Origin: Albugo candida
Lineage: Eukaryota; Oomycota; Peronosporomycetes; Albuginales; Albuginaceae
Direction of reading: 5' to 3'
NCBI GenBank assembly: GCA_905220665.1
Contig: CAJNAR010000152.1
Span: forward strand, 1,021,269-1,085,268
DNA: 64,000 bases
The notes beneath the pieces are model-generated. The model was not told the origin of the DNA and did not search any database. It saw nothing but the letters and a program-made list of their open reading frames with translations. The first letter of the stretch is position 1. Each line of letters opens with the position of its first letter. Positions 10,661 through 21,416 of the stretch are shown here, piece after piece. The position numbers and the translations under genes are program-made.

Positions 10661-12451
10661 TAAAGCACAGAAAATATGGCGGAACTACAAACTTTAGTGA
10701 AATGCCAAAACAGTCGGTGGAGTAGAAGAAGTCGGCAGAACTCCGATTTCGAGGCAGGAATTGGAATGAAGAAGATCTCCTTTTTAGCAGACAGACTTCA
10801 CGGAGTTCTTATTACTCTTTTCAGCAAATTTGTTGATGGAGTGAAGTGCGCATGGAAACGCCTGAACAAACCGATTAAGTTGATGATTGTCTCTTAAGAT
10901 ATAGATGATATCCGCGAAGAAGCTAATCTTCAACTCGAATTCACAACTCCAGAAGGGCACCTGCGACCAGCAAATGTCGAATGTATGGTACTACCATGCA
11001 AACTGATAAGATGGATGGGGAATGAATTATATGAGTCCAATAGGATTCTGTCCTCGTCGTCTGTTGGTGGAATCTCGTCGAAAATGTTCTAATTTGCAGT
11101 CAGAAGACGACATCATGAGCTCGTTGGAGGCACTTATGAGTGCAGGCACTGACAAAACTGAATAGGATGTATCATTTGAGGTAAAGAGTGAAAAGCAGCA
11201 GTGCTACACTTGCTTTTTCGTATTATGGTGACACACCTAGACAGCGATTCTATGTGATTGTTACACTACGCACCCATCATAGCGATCCAAATCATGACGA
11301 ATAACAGGTATTGAATCAATTTAAGCTCAATACAGAAGAGACGCGAGCGGCCAGATATCATGCGGATGCGTAAAAACGTTGGACATTCTACTACAAATAT
11401 GCACGCTCTGCTTTAGAGTTTTACTGGAAAGAAATCCGCATGTGAATTTGGCTCCTTTATCAGAGAGAGCTGATGAGGGAGTGGATCCAGTGCGATGTAA
11501 GGCACGGCAATATACTTTAGAGCATGGTGAGTTTCTGGAAAAACACACGAAAGGGCTTGATTTACAAACGAGTGAAGGCGATGGTGTTCTCTACCCCCAA
11601 TTGTAAGAAGAATTGGTATGAATCAGTTCCTCATGGCGGTTGACGCACAGTAGGTCAAAGAACGAACGGAACGTTGATAACGATTGATTTGGGCTGACGG
11701 CCCCTAGTCGGGATTATATTTCATTTCTTACCGATTTGGGGTTGCCGCTCCCACGAGAGTATGAATATGTCGTAGTGAGAGATTTGCTTTTCTGCAAAGA
11801 GATATTCGGAAACGAATTATCTAAAGATTAGACTGAATGATCGTTTAGGCTATGAGGACATGGACAAGGCTTGTTGATCAGAATTCTTGTCCTTTATAAA
11901 GACAAGCATTCGAATTGAAACCGAAAGAATATGAATTTTGCATAAAAGAAGCTCTGTTGTGCGAGCGAATTGTTTCGGAGGAAGAGGTTAAGAACGAACC
12001 TGCCAGAGTCTGCATACCAGCTTACATTCCAGTCCGTCAGCTAGAGAAGAGCTTTGGCAATTGGTTTGTATGGTCAACTAAATGCGCAATAGCGTTCCAC
12101 GGTACAATCACATGAATCGGCCACCCATAAAAGTGCTGGGAAAGGATCATAAAGCCGTAGTTGAACGTATAATACGGAGAGCGCTACGCATCTTTTTAAC
12201 CGAGGTGGGAAGTCGAAGACGCCGCGCTTGCGGGTGTTGAAAAGTCTCTGGCTCAGATGTTTTCGGTTGAACAATACGGATTCTACTACTGTAGTAAACG
12301 GCTGTACAGATGCATTTTCATTGGATTAAACAGCAGTTATCCAAAGATCCCTTTCCAATAAATGTATCGTAATTTACAATTTTAAGAGCATCCTACTCAA
12401 ATGTTCCTTAGTGGCTTATTCACCGGGCCACAACTACACTGATCCATCGCA
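10661..12451 (+). pseudogene. Probable protease/RT remnant of Gypsy-like element A
   Basis: No frame is longer than about 75 codons and the family assignment is weak. The call rests mainly on position between a gag and an integrase relic. 11900-12290 (EEVKNEPARVCIPAY, ELWQLVCMVN) has protein-like text without a motif I can name. Confidence 0.35.
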
Positions 12452-13818
12452 TAGCGTATCCACTCGACGATTGGTCTCATCACTTGGATTATACCAACCA
12501 CAAGTGGCAGATCATTTTATGTGGGAGTAAAAAGCACGGAAAGGAAACATTATTTTCTATCTAATCCACGCTCACAACTTTCACGAATCGTCTGGAAACC
12601 TCCCGAACCAACCAAGAGTCATTCGATTTCGACACATTGGTCATCACAGGAGAGATCGGAAGCACTGGATTCCGAACGAATTCGAACTTTTATGGCTACA
12701 TCACGGCATCTTCGAAACGTGTATTACCAATTTTCGAGGATTTACAGTTTCGTCTAGCCTTTCGGATGTTGCCAGTTCGATCTCGTTTCTGGTTCTTAAA
12801 GGATATTCAGCCCGACATTATATTGTGCACGCAGACTTCGTGTGGGGCAGTGGAATCCGATCAACATCTCTTTTTAGAGCGCGATCACACGGCACAGTTA
12901 TGGAGGGAGTTACTCCCTAGTTGGGATCAGTTTTTCTCCTCTCGACCACGTTGGACGCATATTGCATGTGCAATCGTACCAACACTACGGTCGGATTGGA
13001 AAGAATATTTAGCAATTATATCGGATTTGTGGCTTGCATTGCAAGCGGTGACACTGCACTTCGTCTGGACAGATCGGAATCGTCGTTTGTTCGATCAGCG
13101 ATCAGCAACTCCGACAGTTCCAGCACTTTCCGTGATCTACACCACGTTTAGTGCGCACGTTCGGTACTTTCGAAGACAGTGTTACGACCACGAGGAACGC
13201 ATTCGGCTTGCAAAGGTACTGGATCAACTCGCAACGCAAGGATCATTTGGTGGATTTTTCAGAAGTCGAAGATCATTGCTGCGGGTACGGCACAGACAAG
13301 TCAAAATGCAAGTGCAACTCAGATCCTAGTCCTAGTTGGCTGGTTATACTCACCGTAGTGTGGCGCACACCAATTAGACCGAAGAAGAGCATGAAACCAT
13401 CAACAAAAAATTTCAACTTATTGCGGAAGCGTATGGAATTCTCCCCGATGAAGAGAAACGTGAGCGGTACGATCGTGGAGAAGACGTCACCGGCAACCAA
13501 CAAGAACAGCACCATCCGTTCGGTAGAGGCAATCCTTTCCGAGGCTCACACGTTTTTCAACAAGGCGGACAAACCTTTCATTTCACATTCAATTGATACA
13601 ACTTTACAGCTTTACAGCATTCACAAAAAGCTGGACACAGTCTCGTATTAAGGATGCTGATGCTACTACGGTACGGGATTATCAACGAGACGACATCGTA
13701 TCATCTCTCACAGGTATTTCACGAAACGATTTTTATATGTATAAATGTTATTTAAGTTAGCCTAGGCAACTAGAGAAGTCACTTAGTCTAATTCAAGTAA
13801 TATAGACACCTTCAACTG
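12452..13818 (+). mobile_element. 5'-truncated LINE copy 1
   Basis: This is the 3' end of the same LINE found complete at 21326-28358. Both ends are defined by a 10-bp target duplication, ATCCATCGCA at 12442-12451 and 13819-13828. 5' truncation with a flanking duplication is the hallmark of target-primed reverse transcription. The 3' terminus is TTCAACTG with no poly(A). It interrupts Gypsy-like element A. Confidence 0.85.
12637..13329 (+). pseudogene. LINE ORF2 C-terminal domain (copy 1)
   Basis: The 230-codon frame holds the region downstream of RT: FEDLQFRLAFRMLPVRSRFWFLK, then CTQTSCGAVESDQHLFLERDHTAQLW, which resembles the C-terminal zinc-like zf-RVT patch of LINEs (C..C..E...HLF...A..W), and a tail rich in aromatic and basic residues (VTLHFVWTDRNRRLF). 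The preceding part (12467-12640) is in another frame. No RT remains in this copy. Confidence 0.75.
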
Positions 13819-15033
13819 ATCCATCGCAGAGAACAAAGCCTATCCCATTGTCGCAATATTCAGGGAAGCAATTTTCTTCTGCATCGACCCCGTCATTTTG
13901 ATTCATATACCGACCATCCAAGTCTCTGTTAGATTTCAACGGGTGGCGGCAATTGTAGTGGGTGGTCACCGTGGGTCCTAAACAATATAAACCCCTATTG
14001 TGTATGCGATGAAAGATATGCGAAAGGATGTATATTTCTTTCTTCAACCTTGTTTGCCTTGCGCCACGTATGGTTCTATGCCCCAGTGGTCAAGGAAGAT
14101 CCCAGCAAATAATATTCCGTGAAATCTTCGCGCACAGCACATTCCGCTGCTTTTAATGATGGTCTGTTACGCTGTTTACCCTATTTGGTGTGTTCAAACA
14201 ATGTGTTTGCGATAAAGGTACCCATTTACTAACTTCCGAGATCTACGATATAAAAGGGCTCTTGGGACGGATCTCTATTATACCAGTGTACGATGTGCTT
14301 GGTCGAACAACTGATTCGTGAGCTTTTACGGTGCGCTGGAGTGCACCTCAGTGAGTGGCGACTTTAACCGTCTGATTGGTGTCAGGTCCTTCTGATATTC
14401 CTACCCATTTCAATTCACAGTCGCTTAACTACGATGCGCAATGTTGCAACGATCACAGAATGACCAGTATGACTGCACTGCAGCTCAAAGATCGCATTGT
14501 GCTACAGTGAGAGTCACTCATCATCTCTTCACTGCAAGATGTTCGTCGACGTCAAAGCGCTCACATTGAATGGATTGCTGTGTTTTTCGAAAGTTGACAC
14601 TATGTCTTGTATACTGATGCCTGGAATCACGAACATGCAAGCTCAGGACTAAATGAAATGGTCGAGCTGAATTAACGTCCACTGTATCAAACTGGATCTA
14701 TGAATTTGGAATCTTTCTAGACTGGAAGCGCTCGAGGTCCATGCTTACAGACTCAAGTGTTTTACTGACCGTGAATTCAATTTCTGTGAGGATATTTTTT
14801 ATGGTTTCTCACAATTCCGGGGATCATACTACGGAAAAATTGCTTGGAAAGCGGTCGCGCGGCACGTGGGAGCGCTCTGAGTTGTGGCGTGGACTGAGCG
14901 GCGGATGAGAAAACTCTGCTGCCCTGGTGAAACGATATTGCCTACTATACTAGGTGGGGACCAGCTCGTGGCCAACATTGCAAAACGTCAGGTCATCAAT
15001 ATTCCTTAGGGAAATGCAGCAAGTCAGCTAGTT
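13819..15033 (+). pseudogene. Integrase-side remnant of Gypsy-like element A
   Basis: It starts with the right target duplication of LINE copy 1. The only clear block is VCDKGTHLLTS at about 14200-14235, which resembles the second-aspartate box of Gypsy integrases (D-x-G-x-x-F-x-S). The rest is too broken to assign. Confidence 0.45.
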
Positions 15034-15250
15034 GTTCGAGGCACATTGGCCCAAGCTCGTGCGCCGCTCAAGATCCTGCCTTCACCAACGAAACAGAGTA
15101 GGAACAGTAACCTTGGTAGAGGGCAGTAGTGTACAGTGGCCTGCGTTTTATTTTACTAGATTTTCTAACATCTGGATCGAATAGATTTAGAGATCTGAAA
15201 GGTTTTTTAGATTGAAGAGATTAAGATTAACAGAACTAATTCTCGACTGC
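15034..15250. repeat. LTR-like dispersed repeat, copy B
   Basis: It is related in order and wording to 3285-3525 (see that entry). It may be the 3' LTR of Gypsy-like element A or a solo LTR. Confidence 0.4.
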
Positions 15251-15599
15251 GGAAGTCACTATCCAATCATACAGTTGGCATGCGAAACAGGTTCGAGCTC
15301 ATTGATCCTCTATAAACATATTGTATTGGTAGCATATAGTGCATCTCACTAAGAACCAGCAACTTTAGCGGCCCTGGAAAAATTGCTAAGGCTTGGCCAA
15401 ATTTACAAATTACACAGAAAACAAGACTTTGGCAACAAAGGGCATGCTCTAAGCTTCCCTTCGCAAGTCTCGGATTTTTATTATCTCAACTTTTCATGGA
15501 GCAGTAGCGGTGCAAAGTCGTCTGAATTTTGGCATCTTCCTAGTGTTGCAGAAAATTTGGCCGCCTAAACTATTATGTCAAATGTTAGTTTTCGAAGGA
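15251..15599. other. No gene recognised
   Basis: There is unassigned sequence. A short direct repeat, TTTCGAAGGATAATATT, occurs twice at about 15590-15630, next to the transposase relic that follows. Confidence 0.3.
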
Positions 15600-15866
15600 T
15601 AATATTTCGTTTCGAAGGATAATATTAGTTTTGCAGGAAACTGTCAATAAAGGTGCTACTTATCTTGTCATAATACCCACATCCATCGAAACAGAACTGG
15701 GTACACGTCGGTGGGATTTGTACATTTTCACCGCATACTCTGCTTCTTTTCTGGTGAGACCTTTTCGGTAAACATCCATGTATCGCAAAGCTTTTCGTGA
15801 GGTTCGACGTATCTCGTCCAGTAGAACACATGCCAAGGTAGCTGAAACTGTTCCCAGTAAATGTTT

Positions 15867-16985
15867 TCAAGTGTAATCGCAGTGTTTTCTGGAGTATAGA
15901 TTAGCGGCTGCCCAAAAGTTTTCGATGTAGCTGAGCTCGCAGTGAAAATTTGGGTAAAATATTACTTGATGATCAGCGGCAACAATTCGCTCCTCTGTCA
16001 TTCCTACTTGCGCTTTGAAGTCTGATTGGTTGGCCATAATTTGTCTGCTGCAGCAGGTTGCGCCATCCACAGGACATATTTTTTATCGCGCGTTCAGGCC
16101 ACCCCATGTTCCTCCAGCACAACTTTCAGTCCCTTTACCTGACCACGGAGCGTTTCATCAGGATGGTATAAGCAGAAACCAAATCCTGAGAGTAACCGTG
16201 TCCCACGTTGTTGCACGAATCTTTGGCTGATTGCTAACACTTGACAACTTCATTGCGCCGGCGCGAAGGGCATCGAGGGCTATTGGATTGTGTCCAGTTG
16301 CATTGTCAAAGGAAAAAAGAGCTTGATAGACGGGAAATTGAGCTTCGAAGATCGGGATAGCCAAGTCACAGACTTGTTTGCACAGTTTCTCTGACGTCTA
16401 CCATCCGTCATTCTGCGTGCCAGATTGCATGATGATGCAGGCCGCTGCTTGTAGGTCAGGATGCTGAGCAGCCTTTCCTACATCAAGTGCTAAACATCCT
16501 ATGATGTTGCAAAGGAAGTCGCTGACGTGATTGAGCCTGCCCTGTCCCTTTTTTCGTAATGGTTGTTCACCGTCTGGTAACCAAAGACGCTTGAGTCCAT
16601 CATGAGCGGCAAAAGTACTCTCATCATGAGTTACCAAGATGAGTGGACGAATGCCGTCAGGGGCGAGGTGATTGCAGTGAACTCATTGTTACCATCGAAT
16701 TCCTCCTTCCCAACAAAAGTCGGCATCCGCGCCTCAAGGTCGGCCATTCGCTCCAGGAAGTGTTGCCGGTACGCAAGGACATCCTCCCGCTCATGGCCGT
16801 CAATGTATATTCCTTTAGTCACTGTACGGTATTTGATGTCCAGTGAATGGAGCCAGCGTGTCGCAGTCCTTTCAGAGATTGTGGAAGATGGGGCGTATCT
16901 AAGTCCCGGTAGGATGTTCATGTTGACATGTTCTGTCAGAGCTGATACTTCCACCTTGAACTTGTTCGCTCAAAGATACTCCTGA
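15867..16985 (-). pseudogene. DDE transposase core, inactivated
   Basis: Four frames cover one protein: 16954-16631 (SSTISERTATRWLHSLDIKYR, HEREDVLAYRQHFLERM), 16637-16398 (THDESTFAAHDGLKRLWLPDGEQPLRKKGQG), 16364-16158 (LFSFDNATGHNPIALDALRAG) and 16070-15867 (CCSRQIMANQSDFKAQ, YPNFHCELSYIENFW). At least three frameshifts separate them. Spacing of the presumed triad is roughly 107 and 127 codons. Confidence 0.65.
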
Positions 16986-17273
16986 AACGGTAGAATGCAG
17001 TCTCATCCTGTAGGTAGCTTCACCGTTTTCCCGTCTGCGACAAAGGCAATTCTTCATCTTCTAGACAGAGTGTTGCCCAAGCACGCAGAGAGCGCGCAAA
17101 ATAAACATACCTACCAGCACCTTCCGCTATCAGGGTGGTAGCTTCTATTCGCGCATATCCAGACTTCACCAGCTGAAGATAAGAAAGAACTGCAAGTCAC
17201 CGGTTTTGCTCGGATTTACCAGTCTTTGCTCGGGTGGCAAGTGTGTTAATGGTGGATGTCAGCTTCTCCCTGT

Positions 17274-17696
17274 TCAGACTGCACCATCCTCGTCCTCATC
17301 CTCTTTGTCACCCTCATCCGTGACCTCTGCTTCTTGCAAAACTGGTCCTGTAACAGCAAAGTATTTGGTAAAAAGATTACAGCCAAAAGCAGCCTTCTTC
17401 AGTTCGGCTCTTTTCCGTCTTTGAGTTCGGAATGCACCACTTGTATATTGGATTGGCCTGTTATGGTTTGATCCTGGTAATGGTAGAACTATAACAGCTG
17501 CTTGATAGGCTCTTCCGATATTTGCTTCAACAGAGGCGAAGTCGAGATTTTCGTCATCATTGCCCTCTGAAACATCCAGGTCTTCTCCAGAACTGCTATC
17601 AGTAGACATATGAATGCCTGAGCTGTTATCGGTTTTGGCACGCTTAAGGTCTCTCATTTCCCGCATCTGCCTTTTTAACTTTGTTGGGCGAGGCAT
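17274..17696 (-). pseudogene. N-terminal region of the DDE transposase
   Basis: A 140-codon frame opens at ATG 17696 with a basic start (PRPTKLKRQMREMRDLKRAK), an acidic serine-rich stretch, then YTSGAFRTQRRKRAELKKAAFGCNLFTKYF and an acidic tail. The RTQRRKRAELKKAA patch resembles the DNA-binding N-termini that precede this transposase type. It is separated from the core by about 300 bp of broken frame. Confidence 0.5.
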
Positions 17697-17700
17697 AATT

Positions 17701-18500
17701 GTATGATATTTGTCGGAATGCAGGGTGATGGTTGAGGTTTCAAGAGGGTAAGTAGTTAGTGGCGATGGCTGAGCCTAGGTCAGGGCAAGGACGATTGTTT
17801 ATGATGTACTTTTAGCCAATCAGCAGTGGCAACATTATATTCGTGCCTTATGATGTACTTTTAGCCAATAAGCAGCGGCAACATTATAGGGTAATATGAT
17901 CTTAAAATTGGCCATTCAAAATCAGGGTTTGCTGGTTTTAAGTGTCATGCACCGTATATTTGATTCTGTCTTGTGATTGGTTGGGGGAAATGCGTATACT
18001 TCGATTCCACAACGCGAAAGTGATGATAATACGCCCGTTGCATAATCAAAATCATTCAATGATGCCATAGCCAAGATTGGACATTCCATGCGCATGCTTG
18101 ATCAATCGAACTAGATAAGTACTAGAAGCATTCTCCAAAAAATAATGAAGTGAGAGTTTCAGTATGCGAATGTTCCGGCCACCAAATCATCTAGACAATT
18201 GAGCTGTTCGACCTTGTGTGAATCTAAATGGATCATTAGGGATACCCGTTTGGTTTTGATGGTATCATAGATATCATACTTCACAAAGATTTGCAGAAGT
18301 TGTAAAACGTTCACTAAAAAGGTAGTGGCGTATCATCTCTCAAATCTTATTTGCTGCTAAATGGACTACTGAAATTGGTAAAAGATCACCAAACCACTCG
18401 TCCCAAGCATAGAGTGATAAATTCGCTCGATGATGATACATAACCGTGAAGCATTTTCTAAAAATCGCTCGAACGATCACAAAAATTGATTTCCGCATGA
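17701..18500. other. Non-coding sequence with a short direct repeat
   Basis: No gene is seen. A 37-bp unit, beginning ATGATGTACTTTTAGCCAAT and ending GGCAACATTATA, occurs twice at about 17800-17836 and 17852-17888. It may be a subterminal repeat of the adjacent DNA transposon. Confidence 0.4.
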
Positions 18501-19540
18501 ACGGCTATTTAATATCGCGGAGACTTCACAAAATGTAAGTGACATCGTTTTGCTTGTATCAACATGTAGGAACGCAAGGAAAAGATAGCTTGGAGAGGAG
18601 GGAATGAAGTTTGTGATTTATCGGTAGAAGTGACGAGTCAAGGTATTTCAGGAATCAGTGCGTTGAGACGTAAAACGCCGACAGACACAGAGCATACAGC
18701 TGAGAACGAATTCGTCTCCCGCTGCCGAATATATAGTGAATAATAGCAGTCCGGTAAGCAATCAGAGAGTTTTCGTTAAGAAAAACGGAAGTTTGTGGAT
18801 ATTAAAAAGGCATAGATCGGTAATAGGCACCGCACCGGATCAGCAGGACGCAGAGTGACCGAAGAAGCTGTGCGTAAAGACAGTGGGAAGATCAGAGAGA
18901 CCGAGAAACAGATATTAAGAAATATGGAAAAGCAATGAAAAGTGATCAAAGAGGTAGAGTATGATAGCGAGCGACGACGGAAGTGCTAGAGGTGCTCAAG
19001 GACCCGGGAGAAATGGAGTATGGATGGTTCAAGAGCTACGTGCTACACATCAAATGCGTCTCCAAAGACCAAGGTGGAGGATCAGTTCGTGGGACGTTTT
19101 AATTCATTTTTGGTTGCTTGTGGCACCGAAAGAGCCTTCGATATTGACTACGGCCTGTCTTTTGCTGTAATAGTGTTAGCAAGTGCGGTAAATTAAAGAA
19201 GGCGCTTACGTTGCGATCTCGTGTGCCAGCTAGTCGCGCAGAAATACATAAAGCATACGTACAAGCAGATGAGGGGAAGCAATTTTTAGATGAATTTGTA
19301 GCACCTAATACATGGTAATTAATGAAAGACTGCTAAGGAAACTTGTTGTGGATAAAGACGAAAAGCTCGCATTGATGCCTAAGAAATCCCTGTACGGATT
19401 GACTTACGCCGGTTATTTATCAAGCGAGTTCTTAAACGCTAAGCTAGTGATTACAAGCTTCACTCGCAACGTGACCGACATTGGTTTTTTACTTCAACAA
19501 GAAAACTCACGAAACAAAAACTGATGACGTTCCCGTTGTC
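18501..19540 (+). pseudogene. Copia reverse transcriptase remnant
   Basis: At 19200-19520 the plus strand reads VPASRAEIHKAYVQADEGKQF and KKSLYGLTYAGYLSSEFLNAKLVITSF, the middle of a Copia RT (KSLYGLRQAGR... is the usual wording). It is cut before the catalytic YVDD. 18500-19200 is unassigned and may be the inter-domain part of the same pol. It abuts the 5' LTR of Gypsy element B. Confidence 0.6.
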
Positions 19541-19562
19541 CAATTCTTGCTGACGCAGTGCT

Positions 19563-19750
19563 GTGGATTAGTAGGGCTCACATTCTTGAAACCCCTGCTC
19601 CGATAGTTTCGAAACAGCCCGCCTCGTCGAGCGACGATAGTTACGAAACAGCAGGATGTACACAGGGGCACAAAGATCATATTAACTTCTTTAATACAGT
19701 TCTCAACTTGCCTCCAAGTGAACGGATCCTTCATAAAGTATACTTTTGGT
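19563..19750 (+). repeat. 5' LTR of Gypsy B
   Basis: It shares TTAGTAGGGCT-ACATTC, AAACCCCTGCTCCG, ACACAGGGGC and ACTTGCCT-CAAGTG with 30918-31110. Exact ends are uncertain because the two copies have diverged. Confidence 0.6.
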
Positions 19751-19789
19751 ATAGCAATCTCAAGTCAAGTACAGCCGGCATCTCATTGC

Positions 19790-20830
19790 AACAAGATGCC
19801 GACTTCTGGGATGGTTGATGAAGACGTCGAGATACCGACCGCGTACATCATCACACCGGAGCATATCACGGCTCCAAAACTTATTGAATAGAAGCCAGCG
19901 GGAGCAGTATGTGTGGCGTCTTCCCGAGCGCTGCTCTGCAACACGAAAGCAGTATGACACCATCGCAGTGAGTATCATTGAACCGTCGCTAATCCCCTGA
20001 CGAATCCAGCGGGAGTAGTATGAGTGGCGTCTTCGCGAGCGCTGCTCTGCAACAAGAGAGCAGTATGACACCATCGCAGTGAGTATCAAGGGCTCCATCG
20101 ATGCGGAAATGCTCAGCAACAAGGCGCTCAATGTCCTAGACAGGGATGCTGGAGACGTTTACCGACTTCAACATCATGCAGGAGATCAATCGGCGTTCCA
20201 GCACGGTGAAGGATAATCATCTCCCGGACGTTGAGGCTCTTTTCGCCGAGAAGCTGCGAATGGGATCTTAAGGAAGACGACATTAAAGCCCATATCTTGA
20301 AGCATTTCGCTTCTTTTAACAAGATCGTGGGAAACTATGGGCTCCAAAATGTGATTGGACACACCAACCCCAAAAGTCAAGATGCGATAATGTAGACAAA
20401 GAACAGGACCAAGATCTTGATCGATAAATCGCGTCCACAATGCTGAAGCGTGAGATCATGCTGGTTGCCCTCGAGTATCGCAAGGCTAAGGCGGATGAAA
20501 AGCTCCATATTAGCTGATTCTGGAACGTGCTCGTGAGCAACAGCATTTACCTTCTGATGGCAATAGAGGATACACCAAACCAGACTACACAGATGAAACC
20601 GCCTATCACTCGCAAGTCTCATACCAGTATGTAAAGGTTTCATGAACGATGATAACACATCTCGACCCTCAAGCCAGCACCCACCTAAACCAGCAACTTC
20701 CCATCACCCCGCGATGGCTTTCTGGTGTGTAAAGGTCCTTACAGCATCATCTAACGCACAGAGGGATGAATCCCAACGAGCCATGCAAGAGCGCATGGCA
20801 GCACGTGCCTCATTGATGCGCGTCACACTT
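19790..20830 (+). pseudogene. Gypsy B gag remnant with internal duplication
   Basis: The coding text is broken but legible: VDEDVEIPTAYIITPEHITAPKLIE near 19815, DDIKAHILKHFASFNKIVG near 20278-20335, and a 20642-20866 frame with QRDESQRAMQERMAARASLMR. It contains a 111-bp tandem duplication (19895-20005 and 20006 to about 20103), which keeps frame (37 codons). Its position before a protease identifies it as gag. Confidence 0.55.
19895..20103 (+). repeat. Tandem duplication of 111 bp in Gypsy B gag
   Basis: Each unit starts CCAGCGGGAG-AGTATG and includes GAGCGCTGCTCTGCAACA and AGTATGACACCATCGCAGTG. The units differ at several bases, so the duplication is old. Confidence 0.75.
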
Positions 20831-20839
20831 TCTTTGGAC

Positions 20840-21135
20840 CAGACCCACAGCTATCAGCGGTCCTAGCGGGTAAAGTAGAGGTCCCGCTCTGCACTGACAC
20901 GGGTTGGATGTATCCATCATTCCCTGCAGTCTTTTGATTGGCCTCCCACTCGAAGGTGGTTGTTGGTGCCACGTTGGTCGACCGCAAGCGAGTGACATTG
21001 GACGTCCAAGTACGTACTGCTGCAGAACCTGACAACATCAGGGCTGCTGACTGTCTCGTCCTGGACGAAGAAAAAGACCAACTTATTTTTGGAAAAGATG
21101 TCTCAGCGCTCTTGGTGTCCACGTTGGAGCCATGA
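20840..21135 (+). pseudogene. Gypsy B retroviral-type aspartic protease
   Basis: The frame reads GKVEVPLCTDTGW near 20868-20905, where the D-T-G active-site triad is visible. It continues with VVVGATLVDRKRVTLDVQVRTA and DCLVLDEEKDQLIFGKDV, matching the usual order of pepsin-like retroelement proteases (a D-T-G loop, then hydrophobic strands and a G-x-D turn). A stop at 20938 splits the catalytic loop from the rest. Confidence 0.65.
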
Positions 21136-21312
21136 TCGCTAAGCTAGAAGAGGGACCAGCCACCGATACAGATGGTGATGTTCTTACCACCAATCTTGCT
21201 TTTGAAGTTGGTTTCGACGTCGATTAGAAGATCCTAAATCTTCAATCTTCATTGGAGCAAGGAGCACTGTTGGAAGAGGGTAAGGATTGTGGCCTCGCGC
21301 ATGAACTATATG

Positions 21313-21325
21313 AACTCGCCGTCCA
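21313..21325 (+). repeat. Left target-site duplication of LINE copy 2
   Basis: AACTCGCCGTCCA here matches AACTCGGCGTCCA at 28359-28371, with one mismatch. It belongs to the Gypsy B coding region. Confidence 0.85.
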
Positions 21326-21416
21326 CGTCTCAATTTGCCGGCTACTAAGCAACCCGCCAATTTAGTAAAAACAACTCGGAAAAACAACTTTTTTCAACTC
21401 TTTCCTCTCGAAAACA

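Larger units (their letters stand above)
9780..15250 (+). mobile_element. Decayed Gypsy-like LTR retrotransposon A, split by a LINE
   Basis: In plus-strand order there are gag (about 9990-10660, with a cysteine/histidine patch), presumed protease and RT (10900-12440, very decayed), a LINE insertion (12452-13818), and an integrase relic with GVFKQCVCDKGTHLLTS at about 14190-14240, resembling the D-box of Gypsy integrases. An LTR-like segment lies at 15034-15250. No matching left LTR was found, so the left limit is approximate. No intact frame remains. Confidence 0.55.
15600..17700 (-). mobile_element. DNA transposon relic with a DDE transposase
   Basis: The minus strand carries a broken transposase reading from ATG 17696 to about 15870. 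The catalytic boxes appear in order: THDESTF near 16635-16610 (first D), FDNATGHNP near 16310-16280 (second D) and FHCELSYIENFW near 15950-15910 (E). I recognise the text as a DDE transposase type seen in fungal and oomycete genomes, but I cannot name the superfamily. Terminal repeats were not found, so the limits are those of the coding relic. Confidence 0.65.
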
